From Bacteroidetes bacterium MedPE-SWsnd-G1 (GTDB lineage: Bacteria > Bacteroidota > Bacteroidia > Flavobacteriales > Flavobacteriaceae): a stretch of 64,000 nucleotides of DNA. The translations under genes were made by a program, and so were the position numbers. The stretch lies in contig MPDD01000007.1 of the NCBI GenBank assembly GCA_001874265.1, positions 30,734 through 94,733 of the forward strand, written 5' to 3'. Every line of letters starts with the position of its first letter. Position 1 is the stretch's first letter. The notes under the pieces were generated by a model. That model was not told where the DNA came from. It saw only the letters and a program-made list of their open reading frames with translations, and did no database searches. Of the stretch, positions 42,922-52,272 are shown one piece after another.

Positions 42922-44166
42922 TTAGGATACCGCTTTTAACTTCTTAAGTTTCGCTTTCGAAATTTTTTGCTCTGCATACTTCTTAGTAACATGTAATTCT
43001 TTTGTTTCAGAACCAGGTAACTCAAACATAGCGTCCGTTAAAATAGCTTCACATAAAGAGCGTAATCCTCTTGCTCCTAATTTATATTCAACGGCTTTAT
43101 CTACAATGTACATCAATGCTTTCTCATCGATCGTAAAATCTATACCATCCATAGAAAACAACTTTTGATATTGTTTTGTTATAGAATTCTTTGGCTCCGT
43201 TAAAATGGCTCTTAATGTTTTTTCATCCAACGGATTCATGTGTGTTAATACTGGTAATCGACCAATAATTTCTGGAATCAAACCAAAAGACTTTAAATCA
43301 GTAGGCAATACATATTGCAATAGGTTTTCTTCGTCTACTTTATCTTCTGATATAGAAGCGCTATAACCGACCGCTTGTCTGTTTAATCGCTTACTAATTA
43401 CTCTATCAATGCCTGAAAAGGCACCACCTGCAACAAACAAAATATTCTTAGTGTTTACCTCAATAAACTTTTGGTCGGGATGTTTTCTTCCTCCCTTAGG
43501 TGGCACGTTTACAACAGTTCCTTCTAATAGTTTTAACAAAGCCTGCTGCACACCTTCACCAGACACATCACGTGTAATAGAAGGGTTATCACCTTTACGT
43601 GCAATTTTATCTATTTCATCAATAAAAACAATTCCTCTTTCTGCTTTATCTACATTATAATCTGCCGCTTGTAATAAACGTGTTAAAATAGTCTCAACAT
43701 CTTCACCAACATAACCTGCCTCTGTTAAAACAGTAGCATCGACAATACAAAAAGGAACATTCAACATTTTTGCAATTGTACGAGCAATTAAGGTTTTACC
43801 TGTCCCAGTTTCACCTACAATTACGATATTACTTTTTTCTATCTCAATCTCTTCTTCCTCCTCTTTTGTATTCTTCTGAAGCAATCTTTTATAATGATTG
43901 TACACCGCAACCGCCATAACACGTTTTGCATCGGTTTGTCCAATCATATACTGATCTAAAAATTTCTTGATCTCAACTGGTTTTTTAAGAACAATTTCAG
44001 AAGACAAAGCATCTGATTTTCCATCCGCCACTTCTTCAATCACAATACCATGTGCTTGTTCAATACACTTGTCGCAAATATGCGCGTCGAGCCCAGCGAT
44101 TAATAAATCTGTTTCTGCTTTTTTCCGTCCACAAAATGAACACTCTAAAGTTTCATCTTTTGCCAT
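42922..44166 (-). CDS. clpX: ClpX, ATPase subunit of Clp protease
   Basis: ClpX unfolds substrates for ClpP. The 414-residue protein has a C4 zinc finger (CSFCGRKK ... CDKC, residues about 9-36), Walker A GETGTGKT near 117, Walker [10 protein letters not shown] and the [13 protein letters not shown] sensor region. It lies downstream of clpP on the same strand with a repeat element between them, and upstream of dnaG. Confidence 0.97.
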   Translation of the reverse strand: MAKDETLECSFCGRKKAETDLLIAGLDAHICDKCIEQAHGIVIEEVADGKSDALSSEIVLKKPVEIKKFLDQYMIGQTDAKRVMAVAVYNHYKRLLQKNTKEEEEEIEIEKSNIVIVGETGTGKTLIARTIAKMLNVPFCIVDATVLTEAGYVGEDVETILTRLLQAADYNVDKAERGIVFIDEIDKIARKGDNPSITRDVSGEGVQQALLKLLEGTVVNVPPKGGRKHPDQKFIEVNTKNILFVAGGAFSGIDRVISKRLNRQAVGYSASISEDKVDEENLLQYVLPTDLKSFGLIPEIIGRLPVLTHMNPLDEKTLRAILTEPKNSITKQYQKLFSMDGIDFTIDEKALMYIVDKAVEYKLGARGLRSLCEAILTDAMFELPGSETKELHVTKKYAEQKISKAKLKKLKAVS

Positions 44167-44183
44167 AATCTTTCTTCTTTTTT

Positions 44184-44257
44184 GTCATATTGAGTGAAGT
44201 GAAATATCTCTTAGATTTTTCACTTCACCAACTTTAAATTTGTTCATTCAGAATGAC
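44184..44257. repeat. Dispersed repeat with nested inverted repeats between clpP and clpX
   Basis: The ends GTCATATTGAGTGAA and TTCATTCAGAATGAC are imperfect inverted copies of the dispersed element, and inside them GTGAAGTGAAA pairs with TTTTCACTTCAC. The transcript could fold into one long hairpin between the two genes. Confidence 0.55.
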
Positions 44258-44258
44258 A

Positions 44259-44918
44259 CTATTTCCTTTCTAAAATTTCATCAATCATTCCATAGGCTTT
44301 CGCTTCTGCTGCTTTCATCCAATAATCTCTATCAGAATCTGAATGAACTTTCTTTACTGTTTGACCAGAATGCTTCGAAATAATTGCATACAATTCATCT
44401 TTCAACTTTAATATCTCACGTGCCGTAATTTCAATATCACTAGCCTGTCCTTGCGCACCACCTAATGGCTGGTGAATCATCACTCTTGAATGTGGTAAGG
44501 CAGAACGCTTTCCCTTTTGACCTGCACACATTAAAACAGCACCCATAGAAGCGGCCATTCCTGTACAAATTGTAGCAACATCTGGCTTTATAAATTGCAT
44601 TGTATCATAAATTCCCAATCCGGCATAAACACCACCTCCTGGTGAGTTGATATAAATTGAAATATCCTTTGAATTGTCTACACTTTCTAGAAATAATAAT
44701 TGTGCTTGAATGATATTTGCAACAGAATCATTTATTCCTGTTCCCAAAAATATTATTCTATCCATCATTAAACGAGAAAACACATCCATCTGAGTAATAT
44801 TCATCTGGCGTTCTTCCATAATATAAGGAGTCACATTACTTACAATTTTATCGTAGTACATGCTATTAATTCCGTGATGTTTTGTAGCGAATTTTTCAAA
44901 TTCTTTTCCGTAATTCAT
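44259..44918 (-). CDS. clpP: ClpP, proteolytic subunit of Clp protease
   Basis: The 219-residue serine protease shows the nucleophile Ser in GMAASMGAVLM and His in MIHQPLGG, with the oxyanion strand YINSPGGGVYAGLGIYD. The start is set at MNYGKEFEKFATKH; an upstream ATG (44963) gives a basic extension that is not typical. It precedes clpX, with which it forms the ClpXP protease. Confidence 0.95.
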   Translation of the reverse strand: MNYGKEFEKFATKHHGINSMYYDKIVSNVTPYIMEERQMNITQMDVFSRLMMDRIIFLGTGINDSVANIIQAQLLFLESVDNSKDISIYINSPGGGVYAGLGIYDTMQFIKPDVATICTGMAASMGAVLMCAGQKGKRSALPHSRVMIHQPLGGAQGQASDIEITAREILKLKDELYAIISKHSGQTVKKVHSDSDRDYWMKAAEAKAYGMIDEILERK

Positions 44919-45106
44919 GTGTCTTTTTTTTATTTTTTGTTTAATGGTCACATGTGTTCGCAATTAGTCATTTCCTTGATTTATAGAAATTCTAATATGC
45001 TCGTTTCATATGAATTGGTGTTTTAAATAATAAGAGGGTAAAAATACAAATTTTAAACGAATTGTAGTTGTTGTAAACAATCTAGAAAAATTGCTCTTTT
45101 TTTTAT

Positions 45107-45114
45107 TATTTTTG
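45107..45114 (+). promoter_or_regulatory. -7 element of the conserved gene at 45143
   Basis: TATTTTTG matches TAnnTTTG, 28 bases before the ATG. Confidence 0.5.
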
Positions 45115-45142
45115 GTCTAACGTATAACCTTTAAAATAACTT

Positions 45143-45643
45143 ATGGCTAACGGAAGATTAGAATTTAAAATTGGAAACCTTGAATTTGTTGGTGAGGGAG
45201 AACAAGATTGGGTTACAGAACAATTAGATAAAATGTTAGAGCGTTTACCAGATCTGGTAAATCAAAGTAAAAAAACAGTTACAAAGACAGAAGTTATAAA
45301 GACTGATGCTGAACCAATGGAGCAAAGTCATCCTACCGATTTATTTTCAACTCCAAAACCTACTCCAAAAAGAGCCATTCCAGAGAATTTATCTACTTTT
45401 TTACGTAGTAAAGATTGTATTGACAAACAACGTCGAAAGTTTTTAGGTACTGCCGTTTGGCTACAATTAAATGGTAAACAGCGTATAAAAACCAAAGAAG
45501 TTACAGATGCTTTACGCGCAGCACGACAAGTAAAAATCACAAACCCAAGCCATCAATTAAACCAAAATATTAGCCAAGGGTTTTGCCAAAAAGAAGGAAA
45601 TGGATTTTATGTAACTCCACAAGGAGTTGAAAATATTATGTAG
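45143..45643 (+). CDS. Conserved protein of unknown function between clpP and tig
   Basis: This 166-residue protein is not assigned to a family I recognise. Residues 1-40 (ANGRLEFKIGNLEFVGEGEQ, DWVTEQLDKMLERLP) look like a short beta-helix module, about 45-80 is a Pro/Lys/Thr linker, and about 85-166 (NLSTFLRSKDCIDKQRRKFL, TKEVTDALRAARQVKITN, GNGFYVTPQGVENIM) resembles a winged-helix fold. It has its own promoter and terminator and is divergent from clpP. A role in regulation is possible but unsupported. Confidence 0.75.
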   Translation: MANGRLEFKIGNLEFVGEGEQDWVTEQLDKMLERLPDLVNQSKKTVTKTEVIKTDAEPMEQSHPTDLFSTPKPTPKRAIPENLSTFLRSKDCIDKQRRKFLGTAVWLQLNGKQRIKTKEVTDALRAARQVKITNPSHQLNQNISQGFCQKEGNGFYVTPQGVENIM

Positions 45644-45660
45644 CAATCATATTAAAGCAT

Positions 45661-45697
45661 AAAAAAACCGCTTCATTTATGAAGCGGCTTTTTTTAT
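45661..45697. terminator. Bidirectional terminator between the 45143 gene and tig
   Basis: AAAAAAACCGCTTCAT and ATGAAGCGGCTTTTTTT form a 9-bp GC-rich stem with T-runs in both directions. Confidence 0.9.
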
Positions 45698-45699
45698 AA

Positions 45700-45724
45700 A
45701 TTCTTCGCTTTCGCTCAGAATGAC
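45700..45724 (-). repeat. Dispersed intergenic repeat, copy 4
   Basis: On the minus strand GTCATTCTGAGCGAAAG followed by CGAAGAAT is the standard form of the Bacteroidota intergenic repeat. It lies just after the tig stop. Confidence 0.6.
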
Positions 45725-45729
45725 ACTTT

Positions 45730-47052
45730 TTACTTATAAACTTCTTTTACAAAGTTTTCATAAGTGATTTCTTTTGTTTTAAATGTCATGTTCTCTTTGT
45801 AGAATCCTAACAATTTATTGCTAATCAATTGATCTTGCAAACGTTTTGCCTCTTCTTGATTACCTAATACTCTATTAGCGATATCTTCCAATTCTTTCTC
45901 TTCTGGATTTAAGTTTCCGTACTGAGCCATTTGAGCTTTAATAAAGTCCTTAGCATAGTCTTTTAACTCGTCCATCGTCACTTGTAAGTTGTTATCTTTA
46001 ATAACTTGCCCTTCAATTAACTGATAACGTAATCCTTTTTCAGATTTTTCAAACTCCTCTGCGGCCTGCTCTTCAGTTAAAGGATTCTCTCCTGCCACTG
46101 CCAACCATTTCTTTAAGAAATCTGCTGGTAAATCAAACTTAGTATTTTCAATTAAATACTCAGTAATTGCATTTAACAATTGTTGATCTGCTTGCCCTAA
46201 GAATTGCTTTTCAGCATCTTCTTTAATTTTTTCTCTTAACTCAGTTGCAGATGTTACAACACCTTCACCAAAAATCTTATCAAATAATTCTTGATCTAAA
46301 TCTGCTAACTCAGTAAACGTAATATCTTCAATAGTAAACTTTAAAGAAATTTCTAATCCGTGAACAGCATCATGATCTAAACCAGTTGCTCCCATTAACT
46401 TATGCTCGTCTGCAAATAAACCTTTCGATTTCAACTCAACTACAGTTCCAACATTTTGACCAATAAATTTCTTTTGGTTTACTTTTCCTTTGATATCTTC
46501 TAATACAAAATTGAATTTCTTTTCAATTTCTTTCTCTTCATTTACAAAAGTTCCAGTTACATTTACGCCTGCTTCCACAACATCTTTAGCAGACATTTTT
46601 CCGAAACGCTTTTGTAAATTCTCAACTTCTTTATCAATTAATTCTTCGTCAGCAACGATATTATATTGTGTAATTTTCTTCTTAGCGTCTAATTTAACAT
46701 CAATAACTGGTGCTAATCCTAATTCAAATTCGAAAGAATATTCTTGCTCATCCCAAGAAAAATCTTCTTGTACTTTAGGAATTGGATTTCCTAAAATATC
46801 TAATTTCTCTTCTACTAAGAATTTGTTTAATGAATCTTGAATCAATTTATTTACTTCATCAATCATTACTGATTTTCCGTATTGCTTTTTCACCATCCCC
46901 ATTGGAACGTGTCCTTTTCTAAATCCTGGAATTGTTGCATTTTTACTATAGTCTTTTAAAACTTTAGCAACTTTTTCTTTGTAATCAACTTCAGAAATCT
47001 CGATTTTCACAACTGCATTTAATGCATCAATGCTTTCCTTTGTAATATTCAT
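45730..47052 (-). CDS. tig: Trigger factor, ribosome-associated chaperone
   Basis: The 440-residue protein has the ribosome-binding domain (about 1-110; KNATIPGFRKGHVPMGMVKKQYG contains the tail-binding signature in pieces), a PPIase-like domain (about 150-240) with many substitutions, and the helical chaperone arm. Trigger factor helps nascent chains fold as they leave the ribosome. In Bacteroidota the PPIase domain is commonly degenerate, as it seems here. It is grouped with clpP and clpX, as in many bacteria. Confidence 0.93.
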   Translation of the reverse strand: MNITKESIDALNAVVKIEISEVDYKEKVAKVLKDYSKNATIPGFRKGHVPMGMVKKQYGKSVMIDEVNKLIQDSLNKFLVEEKLDILGNPIPKVQEDFSWDEQEYSFEFELGLAPVIDVKLDAKKKITQYNIVADEELIDKEVENLQKRFGKMSAKDVVEAGVNVTGTFVNEEKEIEKKFNFVLEDIKGKVNQKKFIGQNVGTVVELKSKGLFADEHKLMGATGLDHDAVHGLEISLKFTIEDITFTELADLDQELFDKIFGEGVVTSATELREKIKEDAEKQFLGQADQQLLNAITEYLIENTKFDLPADFLKKWLAVAGENPLTEEQAAEEFEKSEKGLRYQLIEGQVIKDNNLQVTMDELKDYAKDFIKAQMAQYGNLNPEEKELEDIANRVLGNQEEAKRLQDQLISNKLLGFYKENMTFKTKEITYENFVKEVYK

Positions 47053-47075
47053 TATGATACTAATTTATTATTCTT

Positions 47076-47112
47076 ACTAAAAACCCGCGATTATCGTTCG
47101 ATAATTGCGGGT
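47076..47112 (-). terminator. Terminator-like hairpin upstream of tig
   Basis: ACCCGCGATTATCG (47083-47096) pairs with CGATAATTGCGGGT (47099-47112) with one wobble, followed on the minus strand by T residues. It probably ends the upstream transcript, though it also lies in the tig leader. Confidence 0.7.
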
Positions 47113-47168
47113 GCAAAATTAGTGTTTTTTTATGAGGTCGCAAAGCATTAACTGCTTCAAATTCAACT

Positions 47169-47516
47169 TTATTTATCTTTTTCTAAAAACGAAAACAAGA
47201 CAGATTGTAAAAATGATAAAAGGATACTAAATAACAGTGCAATCCAAAATCCATCAACAACAAAACTACCACCCATTACGTAATCTGCCAACAAAATAAC
47301 AACTGCATTAATTACAAATAAAAATAATCCTAGTGTAACGATGGTTGCCGGAAGCGTAAAGAAAATTAGCAGTGGCTTTACAGTTATTCGTAATAATCCT
47401 AAAACTACGGCTACCCATATTGCGGATGTATAACTTGTAACATGTACTCCCGGTAAAATATTTGCAAGTACAACTACAGCCAAGGCGGTGAGTAAAATTC
47501 TTAATAATGTTTTCAT
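47169..47516 (-). CDS. Small four-helix membrane protein (phage-holin-like family, PF04020-type)
   Basis: The 115-residue protein has four predicted transmembrane segments (about 5-21, 30-48, 55-75, 85-107) and the family-like LLRITVKPLLIFFTLPATIVTLGLFLFVINAV in parts. Such proteins are annotated as holin-like, but no phage genes are nearby, so an ordinary membrane protein of unknown function is more likely. It lies downstream of a hydrolase gene on the same strand. Confidence 0.8.
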   Translation of the reverse strand: MKTLLRILLTALAVVVLANILPGVHVTSYTSAIWVAVVLGLLRITVKPLLIFFTLPATIVTLGLFLFVINAVVILLADYVMGGSFVVDGFWIALLFSILLSFLQSVLFSFLEKDK

Positions 47517-47564
47517 AATTTTTTCAGTTTTTTAGTTAGACTTCTAAATTACGAAAATTAAATT

Positions 47565-48338
47565 CTACTTGTTTAAAAATTGAAGGGACTCCTTATAAAA
47601 GTCGGTTGGATTATCGGCATGTAACCAATGACCTCCATCTTTTATCGTTACAATTTTTGCATTAGGGAAATGAGCATTGATCAATCCAACATCATAAGAA
47701 CCAATGTATCCAGATTTTTCACCACTTAAAAACAATACCTCTCCATCAAATTGTGTGAACGAAGGTAAGGCAACAGTTATTTCTTCGTAATGTTCGGTTA
47801 AACTCTCCAAATTAAAACGAAATCCGAAATTCTCTTTGTCAATTCGGGTTACATTCTTCATCAAAAATTGACGCACACCAAATTCTGGAATATAATTCTT
47901 CAGTACTTCTTCAATATCGTTTCTAGATTTTTGCTCTGAAAAGTCAACCTCATTCAATGCGGTTAAAATATCTTGATGATGTGGTGGGTAATATCTTGGT
48001 GAAATATCTGCAACCAATAATTTGTCTACCAAATCAGGATATTCTACCGCAAATAACATGACTGTTTTTCCGCCCATAGAATGTCCCAATAGATTTACTT
48101 TTTCTAAACCAGCATATTTAATGTACTCCATAAGATCATCAACCAATAATTCATAGTCAAAGTCATCAGAATGAAAACTACGACCATGATTTCGCTGATC
48201 TATTAAATGCACTTCATAGTGTTTCGAAAATTTATTTGCAAGGGTTTTCCAATTATCCCCCATTCCTAAAAACCCATGTAAAATTAATAAGGGCTCCCCT
48301 TTACCTAATATCCTAGAATGCAATAATTGACTACTCAT
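47565..48338 (-). CDS. Alpha/beta-hydrolase (YbfF-like esterase)
   Basis: This 257-residue hydrolase has LHGFLGMGDNWKTLA near 19-33, QRNHGRS near 52, the nucleophile elbow GHSMGG near 86 and a C-terminal GGHWLHADNP supplying the catalytic His. The closest known type is the YbfF/ABHD11 esterase group; the natural substrate is unknown. Only 3 bases separate it from pdxJ, so the two are cotranscribed. Confidence 0.85.
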   Translation of the reverse strand: MSSQLLHSRILGKGEPLLILHGFLGMGDNWKTLANKFSKHYEVHLIDQRNHGRSFHSDDFDYELLVDDLMEYIKYAGLEKVNLLGHSMGGKTVMLFAVEYPDLVDKLLVADISPRYYPPHHQDILTALNEVDFSEQKSRNDIEEVLKNYIPEFGVRQFLMKNVTRIDKENFGFRFNLESLTEHYEEITVALPSFTQFDGEVLFLSGEKSGYIGSYDVGLINAHFPNAKIVTIKDGGHWLHADNPTDFYKESLQFLNK

Positions 48339-48341
48339 TTA

Positions 48342-49055
48342 CTAAGATAATTTATGCAAATACATATTAATTACATTCTGCAACCCTAAATACAGTGATT
48401 CTGAAATTAAAGCGTGCCCAATTGAAACCTCATCTAAAAAAGGTAAACTTTGCGCAAAAAACTGAATATTATCCAAACTTAAATCGTGCCCAGCATTCAC
48501 ATCCATTCTTAAGTCATGCGCTAATTTTGAAGATTCTACATACGGTAAAACAGCATCTTTATTTCCTTTTGCAAATTCTACAGCATAATGTTCCGTATAC
48601 AATTCGATCCTGTCCGCTCCTGTTTTCGCAGCATTTTCAATCAACTTTGCATTTGTATCAATAAAAATTGAAGTTCTAATATTATTGCTCTTAAATTCGG
48701 CAATCACTTCTTGCAAAAAAGACTGATGTGTAATTGTATCCCAACCAGCATTGGAAGTGATTGCATCAACAGCATCAGGCACTAAAGTTACTTGAGTTGG
48801 CTTCACATCCAAAACTAAATCTATAAACTTCTGAATCGGATTTCCTTCAATATTGTATTCTGTTTTGATAGTAGGCACCAAGTCATAAGCATCTTGATAA
48901 CGAATATGACGCTCATCTGGTCTAGGATGAATCGTGATCCCTTCTGCTCCGAAATTTTGAATATCTATAGCTGCTTGCACAACATTGGGCGAATCTCCAC
49001 CTCGAGAATTACGCAATGTTGCTATTTTATTAATATTTACGCTTAACTTTGTCAT
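48342..49055 (-). CDS. pdxJ: Pyridoxine 5'-phosphate synthase
   Basis: PdxJ joins 1-deoxyxylulose 5-phosphate and 3-amino-2-oxopropyl phosphate to give pyridoxine 5'-phosphate, the source of PLP used by metY and metZ in this window. The 237-residue barrel shows LSVNINKIATLRNSRGG at the N-terminus, ITIHPRPDERHI, LVPD and ADRIELYTE. It is divergent from the CBS-domain gene. Confidence 0.95.
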   Translation of the reverse strand: MTKLSVNINKIATLRNSRGGDSPNVVQAAIDIQNFGAEGITIHPRPDERHIRYQDAYDLVPTIKTEYNIEGNPIQKFIDLVLDVKPTQVTLVPDAVDAITSNAGWDTITHQSFLQEVIAEFKSNNIRTSIFIDTNAKLIENAAKTGADRIELYTEHYAVEFAKGNKDAVLPYVESSKLAHDLRMDVNAGHDLSLDNIQFFAQSLPFLDEVSIGHALISESLYLGLQNVINMYLHKLS

Positions 49056-49136
49056 CTGAAAATTTTTACAAAAATACCCTAAAATTAGAGATTCTTAAAG
49101 AATTGTTATTTTTTTTAAGTCGGAATGATTTGGTCG

Positions 49137-49144
49137 TATTTTTG
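49137..49144 (+). promoter_or_regulatory. -7 element of the CBS-nadK operon
   Basis: TATTTTTG matches TAnnTTTG, 26 bases before the CBS protein ATG. Confidence 0.5.
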
Positions 49145-49170
49145 ATGAAATTGAAGTATATTCGTACGAA

Positions 49171-49830
49171 ATGAAAATATCTGAATACATATCTAAGGAT
49201 GTAAATGCATTGACGTTAGAAACTTCTTTTTTAGAAGCCAAAACAGTGTTTAATGAAATGCCTTATTCACATTTGCCCATAGTAGAAAACGACCAATTGG
49301 TAGGTTCAATATCTGAAAGTGATGTGTATACTACGGAAAATGAATTAACCGAGATTGGTAATTATCGGCACTTATTTGATCATTTTCACATTCAAGTAAC
49401 AGATAATTGGATCGATATTTTAAAAATGTTTGCAGCTAGCGAAACAAATATATTACCTGTACTTTCTGAGAAAAATAAATACTTAGGCTTTTATGAGTTA
49501 ACGGATATTTTGCATTTTTTTAACGACACACCTTTATTAAGTGACGACGGGTTCTTTTTAGTAATTGAAAAAGGAATTAAGGATTATTCATTTAGTGAAG
49601 TTGCTCAAATAGTTGAATCTAATGATGCAAAACTTATTGGAATTTTTATCTCTGGTTACAAGAATGATTTGGTTCGTATTACTCTAAAAATTGCATCGAT
49701 AGAAATTAACGATATTATTCAGTCATTTAGAAGATACGGATACAAACTCCTTACCAAACATAAGGAAGATTTATTGTTAGAAGAATTAAAAAACAGATCA
49801 GATTACCTTCAAAAATACTTAAACATATAA
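49171..49830 (+). CDS. CBS-domain protein
   Basis: The 219-residue soluble protein has two CBS motifs in its N-terminal half (about 1-60 and 70-125; YSHLPIVENDQLVGSISESDV and NILPVLSEKNKYLGFYELTD), which usually bind adenine nucleotides, and a C-terminal part (about 130-210) that looks ACT-like (FFLVIEKGIKDYSFSEVAQIV). It is 2 bases upstream of nadK and forms an operon with it. A role in sensing nucleotides for NAD kinase is possible but not shown. Confidence 0.85.
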   Translation: MKISEYISKDVNALTLETSFLEAKTVFNEMPYSHLPIVENDQLVGSISESDVYTTENELTEIGNYRHLFDHFHIQVTDNWIDILKMFAASETNILPVLSEKNKYLGFYELTDILHFFNDTPLLSDDGFFLVIEKGIKDYSFSEVAQIVESNDAKLIGIFISGYKNDLVRITLKIASIEINDIIQSFRRYGYKLLTKHKEDLLLEELKNRSDYLQKYLNI

Positions 49831-49832
49831 TT

Positions 49833-50720
49833 ATGAAAATTGCAATCTACGGTCATTATTTTAATGAGGATGCCATACAATATGTTGAAGATTTATTAGA
49901 TGCGTTACACGAAAAAAATGCAGAGATTTACATTGAATCTAACTTTTTAAAACTCATTCAATTACATACCTCAATAAAAGAAGAGTATCCAACATTCAAT
50001 AATCATAATGATTTAGACACTTCTTTCAACTTCTTTTTTACCTTAGGAGGAGACGGAACCATTTTGAGATCAATCACCTATATCCGAGACTCTAATATAC
50101 CCGTTATAGGTGTAAATATTGGGCGCCTTGGATTTTTAGCCACTGTTCAAAAAGAAAAAATCAAAGAAGCAGTCTCTGCACTTCACAACAATGAATTTGA
50201 GATTAAACAACGTTCATTGCTTACCGTTAATACAAAACCAGAAAATACAAAAATTGATTACTTGCCTTATGCTTTAAATGAAATAACCGTAAGCAGAAAG
50301 GACACCGCCGCCATGATTACTGTAGAAACCTATTTAAATGGTGAATACCTAACATCTTATTGGGCAGACGGCTTAATTATAGCCACACCTACTGGCTCTA
50401 CGGGCTATTCATTAAGTTGTGGAGGACCTGTAATAACACCCCAAGCAAAGAGTTTTGCTATAACTCCAGTGGCACCCCATAATTTAAACGCAAGACCTCT
50501 AATTATTCCTGATGACACGCATATCAGAATGCGAATCGTAGGAAGAGAAAATGATTGCTCACTTTCGCTCGACTCTAGGATTGAGACCATTGAAAAAGGA
50601 ACTGAAATTTATGTAGAAAAAGCTCCTTTTAATTTAAAAATGATCGAATTAACAGGCAACTCATTCATTCAAACAATCCGTAAGAAATTACTTTGGGGGG
50701 AAGATACGCGGAACAAATAA
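49833..50720 (+). CDS. nadK: NAD kinase
   Basis: NadK phosphorylates NAD+ to NADP+. The 295-residue protein shows the GGDGT motif in FTLGGDGTILR near 73, GVNIGRLGFLA near 95 and the substrate loop ATPTGSTGYSLSCGGP near 190. It is cotranscribed with the upstream CBS gene. Confidence 0.96.
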   Translation: MKIAIYGHYFNEDAIQYVEDLLDALHEKNAEIYIESNFLKLIQLHTSIKEEYPTFNNHNDLDTSFNFFFTLGGDGTILRSITYIRDSNIPVIGVNIGRLGFLATVQKEKIKEAVSALHNNEFEIKQRSLLTVNTKPENTKIDYLPYALNEITVSRKDTAAMITVETYLNGEYLTSYWADGLIIATPTGSTGYSLSCGGPVITPQAKSFAITPVAPHNLNARPLIIPDDTHIRMRIVGRENDCSLSLDSRIETIEKGTEIYVEKAPFNLKMIELTGNSFIQTIRKKLLWGEDTRNK

Positions 50721-50810
50721 TTCTTCTAATCACTTTTTTCACAATATTTTACCTTAAAAGCAGTTATCAAAAAAGTGCTTTTAACCTATTTCATTACGGA
50801 TTGAAATACC

Positions 50811-50818
50811 TATATTTG
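50811..50818 (+). promoter_or_regulatory. -7 element of the DUF6089-uppS-bamA-skp operon
   Basis: TATATTTG matches TAnnTTTG, 14 bases before the ATG of the first gene. Confidence 0.55.
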
Positions 50819-50832
50819 CACGCTATTTTATT

Positions 50833-51513
50833 ATGATAAAAAAGTTTTTAATTATTGCGATACTTTTTGCTTCGGTTTACACCAATGCGCAAATCAATGA
50901 AATAGGGATTACGGCTAGTGGCAGCAACTATGTGGGTGATATTGGAAGAGAAAATTTTATTTATCCAAACAATTATGCAATTGGCCTTATTTATAAATAC
51001 AATTTAAACCCAAGAATTGCCTTGAGAGGTACTTATACATATTCAAAAATTTCTGCCGACGATGCTGATTCTGAAAATCTTGCACGTCAAATTAGAAATT
51101 ATAAATTCACGAATACATTGCATGAATTTGCTGCTGGTGTCGAATTTAGTTTTATTGAATATGATTTATCCACCCGAGTAAAAACCCATACACCCTACAT
51201 TTTATTGGAGTTGGCCGGCATTAATTACAATGTTGCCACTTCAGAATCATCTCCAGGTGTTTATAATTACGAAGGGGAAACGTCTTTTTCTATTCCATTT
51301 GGATTGGGTTATAAATTTAAAATTGCAGGTCATTTGGCTGCCGCTGTAGAAATTGGAATGCGATATACATTTTCAGACGATCTCGATTATAATAACGCTT
51401 CTATTCCTGCATTGGATTTCGGAAACCCAAACAACAACGATTGGTATGCCTTTTCAGGTATTAATTTAGTTTACACTTTTGGCCGACCGGCTTGTTACGC
51501 AACACCTAAATAA
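50833..51513 (+). CDS. DUF6089-type outer membrane beta-barrel protein
   Basis: The 226-residue protein has a signal peptide (ending near VYTNAQ) and alternating hydrophobic strands of a small beta-barrel (ITASGSNYVGDIGRENFI, RIALRGTYTYSKI, GLGYKFKIAGHLAAAVEIGM). It matches the porin-like DUF6089 family that precedes uppS and bamA in Bacteroidota. It is the first gene of the envelope operon, 3 bases before uppS. Function is unknown. Confidence 0.85.
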   Translation: MIKKFLIIAILFASVYTNAQINEIGITASGSNYVGDIGRENFIYPNNYAIGLIYKYNLNPRIALRGTYTYSKISADDADSENLARQIRNYKFTNTLHEFAAGVEFSFIEYDLSTRVKTHTPYILLELAGINYNVATSESSPGVYNYEGETSFSIPFGLGYKFKIAGHLAAAVEIGMRYTFSDDLDYNNASIPALDFGNPNNNDWYAFSGINLVYTFGRPACYATPK

Positions 51514-51516
51514 TTT

Positions 51517-52272
51517 ATGAGTTTACTCGATCAAATAGACAATACCAAAGTACCAAGTCATGTAGCCGTGATTATGGATGGGAATGGTCGTTGGGCTAAA
51601 CAAAAAGGGAAACCAAGAGTCTTTGGTCATAAAAATGGTGTAAAAGCAGTCCGTGAAACAATTGAAGCTGCCGGAAATGCTGGAGTGAAAGCTTTGACCT
51701 TGTATGCTTTTTCAACTGAAAATTGGAACAGGCCAAAAGCAGAAGTAAAAACTTTAATGACATTACTTGTTAGTTCATTAAAAAATGAAGCAAAAGAGCT
51801 TATAAAAAACAATATTAAATTACAAGTAATTGGGTCTCAGGATGCGCTTCCTAAACAAGTGCTATCAGGCCTAAATAAAGTAATTGAACAAACCAAAAAC
51901 AATACGGCATTAACACTTACAATAGCTTTAAGTTATGGGTCTAGAGAAGAAATTGTTAATGCATTTAAAAATATTTCTAAAAAAGTTGTTAATAAACAAC
52001 TTTCAATAGAAGAAATTGACAAAAATATTATTAATAATCATTTATATACGTTTACTTTGCCCGACGTTGATTTAATGATCAGAACAAGCGGAGAAAAACG
52101 AATTAGCAACTTCCTTTTATGGCAAATTGCATATGCTGAATTACACTTTACAGATGTGCTTTGGCCTGATTTTACGAAAAATGATTTTTACAAAGCAATT
52201 TTAGATTATCAATCCAAAGAAAGACGGTTTGGTAAAACAAGTGCGCAAATTAAGACATCAAATGAGATATAA
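51517..52272 (+). CDS. uppS: Isoprenyl transferase (undecaprenyl diphosphate synthase)
   Basis: UppS makes the C55 lipid carrier for peptidoglycan and O-antigen synthesis. The 251-residue enzyme has VAVIMDGNGRWAKQKG with the catalytic Asp near residue 22, FSTENWNRP near 70 and the C-terminal DLMIRTSGEKRISNFLLWQ plus ELHFTDVLWPDF. It overlaps bamA by 11 bases, tying lipid carrier synthesis to outer membrane assembly. Confidence 0.96.
   Translation: MSLLDQIDNTKVPSHVAVIMDGNGRWAKQKGKPRVFGHKNGVKAVRETIEAAGNAGVKALTLYAFSTENWNRPKAEVKTLMTLLVSSLKNEAKELIKNNIKLQVIGSQDALPKQVLSGLNKVIEQTKNNTALTLTIALSYGSREEIVNAFKNISKKVVNKQLSIEEIDKNIINNHLYTFTLPDVDLMIRTSGEKRISNFLLWQIAYAELHFTDVLWPDFTKNDFYKAILDYQSKERRFGKTSAQIKTSNEI

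Noticed and set aside
47169..47516. Prophage remnant suggested by the holin-like protein
   Set aside because: No other phage gene, integrase or attachment repeat is present; the family is common in non-phage contexts.
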